Positions 56,930 through 64,000 of a stretch of DNA of 64,000 nucleotides are shown one piece after another. The translations under genes were made by a program, and so were the position numbers. A model generated the notes under the pieces. It made no database searches. It was not told the origin of the DNA and was given only the letters and a program-made list of their open reading frames with translations. Source of the stretch: Bacillus sp. OV322 (lineage in GTDB: Bacteria > Bacillota > Bacilli > Bacillales > DSM-1321); the NCBI RefSeq assembly GCF_900112495.1, contig NZ_FOMA01000001.1:248001-312000 (forward strand), in the 5' to 3' direction. Positions within the stretch are counted from its first letter, which is position 1. Every line of letters begins with the position of its first letter.

Positions 56930-57241
56930 ATGGGATACATAATGCCAATTACTCAATATGAATACATACAATATGCCAGCCGCACTGCTGCAGCAGAGGA
57001 AGAGCAGCCCATAAGAGCAGTAAGCGGAGTTGCCCCTGTCAGGCCGATTAACTTTTATGGTGAGCTTCAAAAGGAAATAGAAGGAAGTGCTGAAAAATCA
57101 GCTTCCCAAATCAGCCGCGAATCAAAAAATCTGCAGCTGCCGCATTTTGCTCATTACAAGAGCAGCGTCCCGAGAGAAATAATCGAACAAGCAGCGACAG
57201 AGCTGACCGGCAAAGGCTGGTTTGTAAATCAGACGGTGTGA
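56930..57241 (+). CDS. Hypothetical protein upstream of yjcD (divergent)
   Basis: 103 aa starting MGYIMPITQYEYIQYASRTA with AGAGGTGG six bases upstream. It has no membrane segment; the second half is rich in Lys/Ser/Glu. It sits where B. subtilis has the small gene yjcE, but identity cannot be asserted. A terminator follows. Confidence 0.65.
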   Translation: MGYIMPITQYEYIQYASRTAAAEEEQPIRAVSGVAPVRPINFYGELQKEIEGSAEKSASQISRESKNLQLPHFAHYKSSVPREIIEQAATELTGKGWFVNQTV

Positions 57242-57255
57242 TATCCTGAATAAAC

Positions 57256-57286
57256 ATCAAAAGGACACATATGTGTCCTTTTTGAT
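57256..57286. terminator. Bidirectional terminator
   Basis: ATCAAAAGGACACAT directly followed by ATGTGTCCTTTTTGAT; it ends both the preceding gene and the convergent cotX-like gene. Confidence 0.8.
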
Positions 57287-57293
57287 GGGAGTT

Positions 57294-57785
57294 TTACAGA
57301 ATATCCAATTCTACGATTAGAGCAAGCAATAGCTGAAGAAGCAGCTGGATGTTAACGGCAACTTGAGCGTCAGTTGTTGTAACTTCAATATTTCTAGAGT
57401 TTTCAATAATTGTTTTTTGGCGAGTGATTTGGCTGATTTTAGAAGACTGAAGCAGTTCCTGAGTAATCTGCTCTGCCCTGCTGCTGTCTGCGATGGAGAT
57501 GCTGATTACCACCACGATTGCTGCCTGCAGTGCTGCCTGCAGAGATAGTGCAGCCTTAACATCTGTAGACGTTACATTTACATCACAAGAATCTTTGATA
57601 TAAACTAATTCCTCAGAAAGCTGAAGCTGTGTGCTGTTTTGAACAGCTTCTTGCTCTACGTCATTATCGGAACCGCAAAATGCTGCCATTGGGTGCTCGT
57701 TGCGGTCATCCAGTGCGGACCACTTTCTTTCATGGCAGCTGCTGCTGCCGCTATTGCCTTTGCTTCTATAAACATCTTGATTCAT
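57294..57785 (-). CDS. cotX: CotX-like spore coat protein
   Basis: 163 aa. Two related segments, SCDVNVTSTDVKAALSLQAALQAAI (about residue 65) and SRNIEVTTTDAQVAVNIQLLLQLLLALIVELDIL (C-terminus), show the internal duplication of CotX, an insoluble coat/crust protein. The N-terminal part is polar. A sigma-K-like promoter lies upstream. AAAGGAGG precedes the ATG. Confidence 0.85.
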   Translation of the reverse strand: MNQDVYRSKGNSGSSSCHERKWSALDDRNEHPMAAFCGSDNDVEQEAVQNSTQLQLSEELVYIKDSCDVNVTSTDVKAALSLQAALQAAIVVVISISIADSSRAEQITQELLQSSKISQITRQKTIIENSRNIEVTTTDAQVAVNIQLLLQLLLALIVELDIL

Positions 57786-57819
57786 ATTTGATTATCCTCC
57801 TTTTATCTTACTTCCCTAT

Positions 57820-57847
57820 TACTGTATGCTGTGCGTTTCACTATGTT
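57820..57847 (-). promoter_or_regulatory. Sigma-K-like promoter of the cotX-like gene
   Basis: On the minus strand AACA, 14 bp, GCATACAGTA. Confidence 0.55.
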
Positions 57848-57912
57848 TGGACGTATACCCTTGATTATTTCGTCTATTTTTGAATTTAAGCTGAAAATTA
57901 TTTATGAAGCGC

Positions 57913-58158
57913 CTATTTATCTCCTTCATAAATGTTCGTGCGCGGGTTCACGTCTTTTTCTGTAATGCTGTTCTCGCCTTGCATCAGCTTGTTTGATTGT
58001 TCCTGGAGATACTTAATGGTGTCCTTTAAATTTGCTTTTTCTTTCTCAGAAAGGTCATGCTTGCCCTTTTGGACTCCGTGTTTTCGAAGTGTACGCGAAA
58101 CCAGCAATTCCATCAGCGCTTTTTGAGAATCTGCTACATTAAAGTCCTTTTCATTCAT
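57913..58158 (-). CDS. CotW-like spore coat protein
   Basis: 81 aa, Lys/Glu-rich and helical. LMELLVSRTLRKHGVQKGKHDLSEKEKANLKDTIKYLQEQSNKLMQ resembles the central part of B. subtilis CotW, which is encoded beside cotX. ATG follows GGAGGGATT. A sigma-K -10-like CATAGTCTA lies upstream on the same strand (58188-58196). Confidence 0.65.
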   Translation of the reverse strand: MNEKDFNVADSQKALMELLVSRTLRKHGVQKGKHDLSEKEKANLKDTIKYLQEQSNKLMQGENSITEKDVNPRTNIYEGDK

Positions 58159-58187
58159 CTAAATCCCTCCTTACAGTTACTTATAAA

Positions 58188-58196
58188 TAGACTATG
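58188..58196 (-). promoter_or_regulatory. Sigma-K -10-like element upstream of the CotW-like gene
   Basis: CATAGTCTA on the minus strand, about 30 bases before the start codon. The -35 is not clear. Confidence 0.4.
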
Positions 58197-58291
58197 ACCC
58201 GGTTTGGGATTTGGCATTAGATATGAGTGGATTTTCTGAAATTTTTAAGTCGGGGGAGGGGTTTCACAGAAAATAGGAGAGGCAAGAAGGA

Positions 58292-58340
58292 TAAAAAAAT
58301 CCCGGCACACTGCCTATGCGACAGGCAGTGTGCCGGGATT
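58292..58340 (-). terminator. Strong terminator of the yjcG-yjcF unit
   Basis: On the minus strand AATCCCGGCACACTGCCT / AGGCAGTGTGCCGGGATT (18 bp perfect) followed by a T7 tract. Confidence 0.92.
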
Positions 58341-58343
58341 ACC

Positions 58344-58769
58344 TTATATTTTCATTTTCATGGTATGATGCGGAATGCCGGCATCGAGGAATTCCTCTGA
58401 TACGACTTGATATCCCAGCTTTTCATAAAAAGGAATGGCATGATTCTGGGCATTAAGCTTCAATTCATGAATGTTTTGCTTCTTTGCTTCATCATGGATG
58501 GCCGTCATGAGCATGGTGCCTGCACCTTTGGTTCGGACATCGGATAAAACACAGATCCGTTCAACCTTGCCCATACCGTCCACAAGACGGAAACGACCAG
58601 CACCGATAGGGGAACCATGATCATCATATAAAACAAAATGCTTTGCTTCTTCTTCATACTGGTCGATTTCTTCTTCAGCCGGAACATTCTGCTCGTGTAT
58701 AAACACTTTTGTCCGGACTGAATAGGCATCTTTCATTTCATCTTGTGAATCTGCTTGTTTAACAATCAC
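58344..58769 (-). CDS. yjcF: YjcF, GNAT-family acetyltransferase
   Basis: 141 aa. MIVKQADSQDEMKDAYSVRTKVFIHEQNVP and RICVLSDVRTKGAGTMLMTAI (acetyl-CoA motif A) identify a small ElaA/YjcF-type GNAT; HAIPFYEKLGYQV is motif B. It starts five bases after the yjcG stop and is co-transcribed with it. Confidence 0.92.
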   Translation of the reverse strand: MIVKQADSQDEMKDAYSVRTKVFIHEQNVPAEEEIDQYEEEAKHFVLYDDHGSPIGAGRFRLVDGMGKVERICVLSDVRTKGAGTMLMTAIHDEAKKQNIHELKLNAQNHAIPFYEKLGYQVVSEEFLDAGIPHHTMKMKI

Positions 58770-58774
58770 TTTCT

Positions 58775-59284
58775 TTATTCATCTCCTAACCGGAATGTTT
58801 CATATACAGTCCAGGCTCCATCATCCAGCTGATAGAGCAAATGGAACCGGTCGATTTCCTCTTCATGGGACAAATCGAGCATGCTCAGCTGGCCGAACAC
58901 ATCTGAATGTTCATCGTCTGACAGCTTTTGGCCGATTGTGATATGCGGCACGAAAGCATATTCGGATGTTTCAGGAGAAACGGTATTCAATTCATTATAG
59001 AGGCCTTCAAGTTCAGCGGAATTTTCCACTTTAAAGTAAATCGTGTTTGAAACCGGCTGAAACGTGCTGGCTTTTAGCACCTTTAAAGAAAATGGCTGAT
59101 ATTTCTTAGCGATTTCTTTTAACTTTAATGCAATTGGCTTGATCTCTGAATCTGTTGCCTCAAATGCACCCTTAAGCGTGACGTGCGGAGGAATTAAGGC
59201 ATAGTGGGAATCATAGCGCTTCCGGTAGGAATTCGCTTTATCCTGAAGCTTTTTTGAAGGGAAAATGGCCACACCGTAATTCAT
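58775..59284 (-). CDS. yjcG: YjcG, 2H phosphoesterase superfamily protein
   Basis: 169 aa. The two catalytic HxT motifs are HVTLKG (about residue 36) and HITIGQ (about 117), the hallmark of 2H/LigT-like phosphoesterases acting on 2',3'-cyclic phosphates or RNA ends. ATG 59284 follows CCAGGAGG; the open frame reaching 59419 is rejected because it precedes this ribosome site. Confidence 0.9.
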   Translation of the reverse strand: MNYGVAIFPSKKLQDKANSYRKRYDSHYALIPPHVTLKGAFEATDSEIKPIALKLKEIAKKYQPFSLKVLKASTFQPVSNTIYFKVENSAELEGLYNELNTVSPETSEYAFVPHITIGQKLSDDEHSDVFGQLSMLDLSHEEEIDRFHLLYQLDDGAWTVYETFRLGDE

Positions 59285-59494
59285 AAAAATACCTCCTGGA
59301 TCGACATGTATTTGTTTTGCGGCATGCAAGAACGCCAAGGCTTGACAGCCCGGTGACCGGCATGGAAGTGCAATGGCCCTTTGCGCAAAAATGGGGATAT
59401 GGTATGTATCTGAACGCAAAGGAACATCTATTTGTTAGATATTATAACAAAATTTTCGGAAAACAGGGGGACGATTCTTTAAAACAATTTCCCC

Positions 59495-60217
59495 TTAAAA
59501 TAATTCTTTGAGTGCCCTCTTAAGGTCTGCCTGCCAGTATTTCCAGGTATGGCCGCCGTCAAATTCCTCATAGCGGTACGAAAAGCCCCGCTCTTTAAAC
59601 ACTTTGCTCAGATTACGGTTAGGATCAATGAAGTTCTGAATTTTTCCATCTGTTGTCGGTACCTCGGTTTCACCTGTTCCTGCAGCATGATACAGCTCAA
59701 GCAAATGTGGATCAGCGAAGCTTTTAACAGCTTCCAAAACCGCATCATTTACAAGAGGAGAGTGAAGCATCGCTTTTCCGAATGTATGCGGATATTTCAG
59801 TGCAGCCATCAGCGAAACGGTGGCTCCAAGCGAATCCCCGATAAGGGCTCTGCCCATGCCGACTCCGTAGCCTGGAAGCTTTTCATCTAAAAATGGTACA
59901 AGCTCATGGGCCAGAAAACGGATATAAGCCGCATTTTGTTCGCCTTCGGGATGGTATTTGCTTCTCCGGTCATGAACATTACGGTATGGTATCCCGATAA
60001 TAATGATATTTTCGATTTCTCCTTTACTAAGGAGCTCATCGGCCATCCTGCCGATTCTTCCCATTTGGAAATAATCCCGTCCATCCTGAGCGATGACAAA
60101 GGAATATTTATATAATGGAGAAAAATTCGCGGGATAATAGATGAGTAATTCTAACTCTTCCCCTAATTCCTTGCTTAAAAACTTTTCTTCTTTTATCGTG
60201 CCTTTAGGTATTTCCAT
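59495..60217 (-). CDS. yjcH: YjcH, esterase-D-type alpha/beta hydrolase
   Basis: 240 aa. Nucleophile Ser in LIGDSLGATVSL (G-D-S-L-G), Asp in DGRDYF at an oxyanion or strand-end position, and a late His in GGHTWKYWQADL. Resembles Fes/IroE-like esterases. ATG 60217 with CAGGGTG upstream matches the B. subtilis YjcH length. Confidence 0.88.
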   Translation of the reverse strand: MEIPKGTIKEEKFLSKELGEELELLIYYPANFSPLYKYSFVIAQDGRDYFQMGRIGRMADELLSKGEIENIIIIGIPYRNVHDRRSKYHPEGEQNAAYIRFLAHELVPFLDEKLPGYGVGMGRALIGDSLGATVSLMAALKYPHTFGKAMLHSPLVNDAVLEAVKSFADPHLLELYHAAGTGETEVPTTDGKIQNFIDPNRNLSKVFKERGFSYRYEEFDGGHTWKYWQADLKRALKELF

Positions 60218-60408
60218 CACTTGCACCCTGCTTTCTAAAAAATGGCTGTAAGGGCTTACCACACCATTTTATCATAATGATGAAGGATTTTTCCTGCTTA
60301 ACGATTGAGTACTGAATTTAATTAGTTGCTGAGGATATGTAATGAGTAGAATGGGGCAGGAAAGAGGGAGTGTTTGGAAAAATGGCATGGATTCTTTGAA
60401 CACATACA

Positions 60409-60633
60409 TTAACCGGAATACCCATAGCGCTGCGAGAAAATCCGGGAAGATAAGATATTGCTGATTTTAAATGTTCTGTTCGTTTTCCTGAGGAAACAAT
60501 AGGCCCGAACATAATCCTCCGTAAGATCCAGCACCTGAATTCTGCGCTGTGAAACCTGGCCCTTTTCTGATAAATAAATGATTTCGAGTACGCTGTCTTC
60601 TTTCAAGCTTCTCAATAAAGTGCTGTTCATCAT
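60409..60633 (-). CDS. Small WYL-like protein
   Basis: 74 aa: LKEDSVLEIIYLSEKGQVSQRRIQVLDLTEDYVRAYCFLRKTNRTFKISNILS has the beta-barrel pattern of a stand-alone WYL-like domain (here YCFLRKTNRTFKISNI at the usual YCxxRxxxRxFRxxRI place). AAAGGGGGAA precedes tandem ATGs. Role unknown. Confidence 0.65.
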   Translation of the reverse strand: MMNSTLLRSLKEDSVLEIIYLSEKGQVSQRRIQVLDLTEDYVRAYCFLRKTNRTFKISNILSSRIFSQRYGYSG

Positions 60634-60701
60634 TGTTCCCCCTTTTTATTTATTATATGAGAACAAATGTTCTTTATGCAAATGAAACATCTGGGAAATA
60701 A

Positions 60702-60920
60702 GTTTCGCAAACTTTACTGCTTTGGAACAAGTGACTGATTTCTGCTCCAGGATGCTTCGCTTTCCGCGGGGCGTGCGCTGTGCCTCCTCGACTTCGCCTG
60801 CGGGGTCTCATCTGTCACGCAGATCCCGCAGGAGTCTCCGCACCTTACACTCCAATCAACCTGTTTAAACAATGGATGTGCCTTGGAAACTTATTAAATA
60901 ACATGAATCTTTAAGAAAGG
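60702..60920 (-). repeat. MITE-like palindromic repeat, copy R6
   Basis: Starts GTTTCGCAAACTTTACTGC, contains CTCCAGGATGCTTCG, CCGCGGGGCGTGCG, GCGGGGTCTCATC, CCCGCAGGAGTC and CTCCAATCAACC, and ends AATCTTTAAGAAAGG, immediately followed by copy R7. Confidence 0.85.
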
Positions 60921-61145
60921 CTGTTTTCGTAAACTTTGCTGCTATCTGAACAAGGGGTTGATTTCCGCTCCAGAATGCATCATTTTCCGCGGGGCGTGCG
61001 CTGTGCCTCCTCGACTTGCGTCTGCGGGGTCACATCTTTCACGCTGATCCCGCAGAAGTCTTCGCATATTCGCTCCAAGCAGTCTGCTTTAAAATGGATG
61101 TGCCTCGAGAACTTATTAAGAAACAGAAATTTTTAACAAAAGAGC
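60921..61145 (-). repeat. MITE-like palindromic repeat, copy R7
   Basis: Head-to-tail with R6: CTGTTTTCGTAAACTTTGCTGC at the left and AATTTTTAACAAAAGAGC at the right. The internal blocks are more diverged (CGCAGAAGTCTTCG). Confidence 0.85.
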
Positions 61146-61186
61146 AAAAAAATAAATAAAGCTTATAACTTTTTCAGAAAAAGGTA

Positions 61187-61214
61187 TTGACTTTTTCCTA
61201 GTAAAAACTATAAT
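61187..61214 (+). promoter_or_regulatory. Promoter of the tRNA-Val gene
   Basis: TTGACT (61187-61192), 16 bp, TATAAT (61209-61214), 22 bases before the tRNA 5' end. Confidence 0.8.
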
Positions 61215-61236
61215 AAGAAATGTACTTTAATAAAAC

Positions 61237-61309
61237 GATCTGTTAGCTCAGCTGGGAGAGCACAACCTTGACAGGGTTGGGGTCGGCGGTTCGATCCCGT
61301 CACAGGTCA
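61237..61309 (+). tRNA. tRNA-Val (anticodon GAC)
   Basis: A full cloverleaf can be drawn: acceptor GATCTGT / ACAGGTC (one G-U), D arm GCTC-AGCTGGGA-GAGC, anticodon arm CAACC-TTGACAG-GGTTG with anticodon GAC, five-base variable loop GGGTC, T arm GGCGG-TTCGATC-CCGTC. Discriminator A73 is followed by TCA, so CCA is not encoded. The gene is solitary and follows two repeat copies. Confidence 0.88.
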
Positions 61310-61346
61310 TCAAACGAGGCTTATCAAAGTTTTCATAAGGAACTTA

Positions 61347-61435
61347 GTAAGAAAGTGGTCGCTATTAGACGATTTTCTTACGATTAAGACCACTAACCTT
61401 CTTAGAAAAAAGTGAGAGGGAAGTGGTCTTTTTTA
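61347..61435 (+). terminator. Terminator or attenuator-like structure downstream of tRNA-Val
   Basis: AAGACCACT (61386-61394) pairs with AGTGGTCTT (61422-61430) followed by T6, extended inside by CCTTC / GAGGG. An upstream AGTGGTC (61354-61360) could pair with the same GACCACT, giving a competing fold. Confidence 0.6.
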
Positions 61436-61711
61436 TGTTGTTGAAATTGGCTATTCAAGACTTAAAGAGGATAGGGAGTTTATGAACTGAAGATCTATTA
61501 TGATTCACAGCCAAACGAGGTTCGGCTTTCGCAGGTAGATGGATGAAAAGGATAAACACTTGCCCTGCGGAGGCGTTTCTTATGTATTCCCCCTTGTCCA
61601 GACGGAGAACTTTGCGACTTTCAAAAAGTATCCAGAGATTTAAATTATTCATCTGGATTATCAAAAATCGCTGCCTGCTCTTAACCAAAGGGTGCGTTCG
61701 AATTATAGAGT
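61436..61711. other. Gap with decayed-looking sequence
   Basis: Short open stretches in all plus frames are broken by stops (for example LKIYYDSQPNEVRLSQVDG then a stop). No family recognised; possibly a degraded gene. Confidence 0.3.
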
Positions 61712-61743
61712 TAACCAGTTTTTACTGGTTGCTCCTTTTTTTA
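61712..61743 (+). terminator. Small terminator-like hairpin
   Basis: AACCAGT-TTTT-ACTGGTT followed by GCTCCTTTTTTT. Confidence 0.55.
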
Positions 61744-61756
61744 TAGGACCTATTAT

Positions 61757-61790
61757 TTAGGGCTGGGGAAAATCCGCCAGCCCTTTCCTG
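61757..61790 (-). terminator. Hairpin after the glycosyltransferase gene
   Basis: AGGGCTGG / CCAGCCCT with a 10-base loop just past the stop at 61792. The T tract is poor on the minus strand. Confidence 0.45.
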
Positions 61791-61791
61791 C

Positions 61792-62535
61792 TTATTTATC
61801 ATAATCATAATACAATTCTTCCGCCCGCTTCTTGTCCGTTCCCTTCAGATAAGACCATATATAGTGAGGGTTTGTGACCATAACCCAATCCCCGAATTTA
61901 TCAAACTTTCTGCTTGATGTGAGCATGCCAAAAGGGATGATGCCGAAAAGCTTTTGATTTACCAGCCCCCACATCATCAGCCGGTGGGCAAAATCAGCGT
62001 CTTCGGCCATAAGCAATTCCTCATTGAATCCATTAATGGCCAAGAAATCTTTTCTGTAGCACCAGAAAATCCCAACAGCAATCAAACCATACTTGATTAG
62101 CATTGGAATGGATATGGCTGCAACAGATGTTAGAATCCCCAAAGACATACGGTCAAATAACCCGGATGTCCCGCCACCGATAAATAACCCGCTCGATAAT
62201 AACAAATTCACTCTAGATAGGAATCCTTTAGACATTTTGGTATCTGCATCTATCGTAATCAGAATATCTCCAGTGGCAACTTTCGCCCCTGCATTTCTAA
62301 TCTTTGAAAGATTTTTGTCCGTATTTTTGATCGTGATCACATTATAGGATTTTGCGATCTCCTCCGTCCGATCTGTACACCGATTCAACACAACAATAAT
62401 TTCAACCTGATCCTTATACCTTTTTGAAGCAGCTTTAATGGATTCCAGACACCCCGCTATATATTTTTCTTCATTGTGGGCAGGTATGATGATAGAAAAC
62501 TTCTTATTCCTATTTTCCTGTGTCAATTTTCTCAC
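61792..62535 (-). CDS. Glycosyltransferase family 2 protein
   Basis: 247 aa. N-terminal FSIIIPAHNEEKYIAGCLESI, VLNRCTDRTEEIA and the DxD-type motif TIDADTKMSKG (about residue 95) define a GT-A fold of family 2. The segment SLGILTSVAAISIPMLIKYGLIAVGIFW is hydrophobic and could contact the membrane; FNEELLMAEDADFAHRL holds the catalytic-base ED region. No strong Shine-Dalgarno is seen. The sugar and acceptor are unknown. Confidence 0.85.
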   Translation of the reverse strand: MRKLTQENRNKKFSIIIPAHNEEKYIAGCLESIKAASKRYKDQVEIIVVLNRCTDRTEEIAKSYNVITIKNTDKNLSKIRNAGAKVATGDILITIDADTKMSKGFLSRVNLLLSSGLFIGGGTSGLFDRMSLGILTSVAAISIPMLIKYGLIAVGIFWCYRKDFLAINGFNEELLMAEDADFAHRLMMWGLVNQKLFGIIPFGMLTSSRKFDKFGDWVMVTNPHYIWSYLKGTDKKRAEELYYDYDK

Positions 62536-63119
62536 CCTTTCTTTATATCATTCAAATTCAAAAAGTGGCAGCTTAGAAGATTGATTCTAATAGCACTCAG
62601 TTATATAAAATATGAAAAAAGTGACGGATTGCTTGTACATTTTTCCTGTTCTTATAAGAATGTTAGTGGATTCAACGAATTTACAAATGAAGTTAGATTC
62701 GAGCATTATTGGGAAGTTTTCAATCCTTATAAAATAGAGGAATCTTTGGCGGCCAGTTTATCTGATGTTATTTTGGATATTAAAGACGTTAAAAAGGAGT
62801 ACTTTTGTATGAGCAACGAGAATTTACAGATGGAATCTGGGAATGGAAATTTAGCTTAGAAACACATTGGGGCAACCACACAAGAGACCTGAGCGACTCA
62901 TAAGTGCATTTGCTGCACTTGCTGGTACTTCAAAATAACGGCGGCTCCAAACGCAAAACAAATAAGCAGTCCCGAAAACACAATTTTTATCGTGTATTTG
63001 GGGCTACTTGACGTTTACATAGGAATTATTAAATGTCATCAGGTTGGCTTTAAAAAGGGAAGGTTCTAAAAAAGTTTCCATATAACATAGGATTCATCGC
63101 TTACTATCTCGAAAAAATC
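62536..63119. other. Gap between glycosyltransferase and dehydrogenase
   Basis: About 580 bases without a convincing gene. A plus frame of some 85 codons (62600-62857) has no start signal, and a minus-strand stretch near 62900-63010 could encode one membrane helix but lacks a start. Both look like remnants. Confidence 0.4.
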
Positions 63120-63160
63120 TTGACACATATCCAGATAAACTGTATGAATATAAATATTCA
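63120..63160 (+). promoter_or_regulatory. Promoter and operator-like palindrome of the dehydrogenase gene
   Basis: Perfect -35 TTGACA (63120-63125), 17 bp, -10 TATGAA (63143-63148). The 16 bp palindrome TGAATATAAATATTCA (63145-63160) overlaps the -10. A second perfect palindrome TATTCTATAAATAGAATA lies at 63266-63283, just before the ribosome site. Confidence 0.65.
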
Positions 63161-63298
63161 GAATAATGATTTATCTTTTTTTGAGAGAATAGTCTTCACT
63201 TTCTGATCTAGTTTCTACGCAGTTATTAAAAATCGGGATACAAACGAGAAATTACTATGAAAGACTATTCTATAAATAGAATACGAGGAGAAGTTCAG

Positions 63299-64000
63299 AT
63301 GAAAAAATCCGTGCGTAAAATTGGAATTATTGGGGTAGGAAATGTCGGAAGTGCCGCGGCCTTCTCGGTGGTTCATCAAGGAATTTGTGAAGAGTTAACC
63401 CTTGTCGATATTAAAGAAGAGAAAGCGGTTGGTGAAGCAATCGATTTTGCTGATAGTGTTGGCTTTATGTCGTCGCGTACGAAAGTGACCTCTGGAAGAC
63501 TGCTGGATTTAAAGGACCACGATATCATCCTTATTAGCGTTGCGGGTGAGCCCTTAAAACCTTGGGAAACACGATTAGATTTATTAAAAGGTACCTCAGC
63601 AATTATAAAGGAAGTTATTCCTCCGTTGAAAGATGCTGGATTTGAGGGGATTTATGTCGTTGCAACGAATCCATGCGATATCATTACCTATTTAACTTGG
63701 AAACTATCTGGTTTGCCGCGTAACCAAATCATTGGGACGGGGACTGCATTAGATAGTAGTCGTTTTAGAAAGATTCTCTCTGAATATCTGCATGTAGATC
63801 CTCGTAGTATTACAGGATACACACTTGGGGAGCATGGTGATTCTCAATTTGGCGCTTGGTCACATGTAACAGTTGGCGGCAAACCCATTCACGAATATAT
63901 TAAAGAAAATCAAAACGAGATCGAACCTTTTGATTTTGATGAAGTCATTGAACATACGAAACGTGAAGGCTGGAATATCTTCAATCGGAAAGGAAAAACA
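63299..64000 (+). CDS. L-lactate/L-2-hydroxyacid dehydrogenase (3' end outside window)
   Basis: 234 residues are visible and the frame is still open at the end of the window. Rossmann motif KIGIIGVGNVGSAAAF, Asp in LTLVDIKEE selecting NAD, VVATNPCDIITY, GTGTALDSSRFRKILSEYL and the catalytic His in TLGEHGDSQFGAWSHV are those of LDH. The substrate loop reads AGEPLKPWETRLDLL, where canonical LDH has GANQKPGETRLDLV, so the pyruvate-specificity Gln appears to be Leu. A 2-oxoacid larger than pyruvate is possible. ATG follows CGAGGAGAAG. Confidence 0.88.
   Translation, partial: MKKSVRKIGIIGVGNVGSAAAFSVVHQGICEELTLVDIKEEKAVGEAIDFADSVGFMSSRTKVTSGRLLDLKDHDIILISVAGEPLKPWETRLDLLKGTSAIIKEVIPPLKDAGFEGIYVVATNPCDIITYLTWKLSGLPRNQIIGTGTALDSSRFRKILSEYLHVDPRSITGYTLGEHGDSQFGAWSHVTVGGKPIHEYIKENQNEIEPFDFDEVIEHTKREGWNIFNRKGKT

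Noticed and set aside
61436..61711. Decayed gene downstream of tRNA-Val
   Set aside because: Frames LKIYYDSQPNEVRLSQVDG and LPCGGVSYVFPLVQTENF are broken by stops and match nothing recognised; kept only as a note.
62476..62859. 127-codon plus-strand frame overlapping the glycosyltransferase start
   Set aside because: Its first part is antisense to the glycosyltransferase and the rest has no start signal; a short MSNENLQMESGNGNLA peptide with an AAGGAG site is too short to support.
62890..63010. Minus-strand hydrophobic stretch (FSGLLICFAFGAAVILKY)
   Set aside because: No start codon with a ribosome site; at most a remnant.

Overview
The window is a chromosomal segment of an endospore-forming Bacillaceae bacterium, Bacillus in the broad sense but not B. 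subtilis itself. Two things point there. Recognisable proteins and their order match the B. subtilis block running from the arginine cluster through yjzC-yjzD, yjaU-yjaV-med-comZ, fabHA-fabF, yjaZ-yjbA-trpS-opp, yjbC-spx-mecA-coiA-pepF, yjbH to yjbO, prpE, fabI, cotO, yjcA-yjcZ-spoVIF-yjcD and yjcF to yjcH. The window also carries a clpB, dispersed non-coding repeats and accessory genes. Shine-Dalgarno sites are strong, TTG and GTG starts are frequent, and U-tailed terminators are common.

Layout. 1-8557: arginine operon argJ-argB-argD-carA-carB-argF, with its left end outside the window. 8661-18693: yjzC, clpB under a CtsR operator, yjzD, yjaU, yjaV, med-comZ, a YppG-like gene and fabH-fabF behind a FapR site. 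19111-28472: yjaZ, yjbA, trpS and the oligopeptide permease oppABCDF. 28716-38874: a secreted glycoside-hydrolase-like protein, yjbC, spx, mecA, cardiolipin synthase, coiA and pepF. 38930-41750: a small accessory insertion with a WYL regulator and a DJ-1/PfpI protein between decayed Tn3-family and IS1595-family transposase remnants. 41946-50430: yjbH-yjbI, yjbJ, yjbK, a cluster of long palindromes, yjbL, yjbM, nadK, yjbO, prpE, fabI. 50615-58158: a spore coat and sporulation cluster with several sigma-K-like promoters. 58344-60633: yjcF-yjcG-yjcH and a small WYL-like protein. 60702-64000: two tandem repeat copies, a solitary tRNA-Val, a glycosyltransferase and the start of an L-2-hydroxyacid (lactate-type) dehydrogenase that runs off the end.

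Functional themes. Arginine and carbamoyl phosphate synthesis; fatty acid elongation under FapR (fabH-fabF and fabI each have an operator); peptide uptake and cleavage (Opp, PepF); a stress-proteolysis and competence hub (Spx, its adaptor SpxH/YjbH, MecA, ClpB/CtsR, Med, ComZ, CoiA); stringent response (YjbM) and NAD kinase; and late mother-cell spore coat assembly.

The most notable non-genic feature is a roughly 230 bp palindromic, MITE-like repeat with imperfect terminal inverted repeats of about 19 bp. It occurs in five full-length, one degenerate and one truncated copy. A second family of nested palindromes fills 44962-45374. All identifications come from reading the sequence and from remembered family features; no database search was run.
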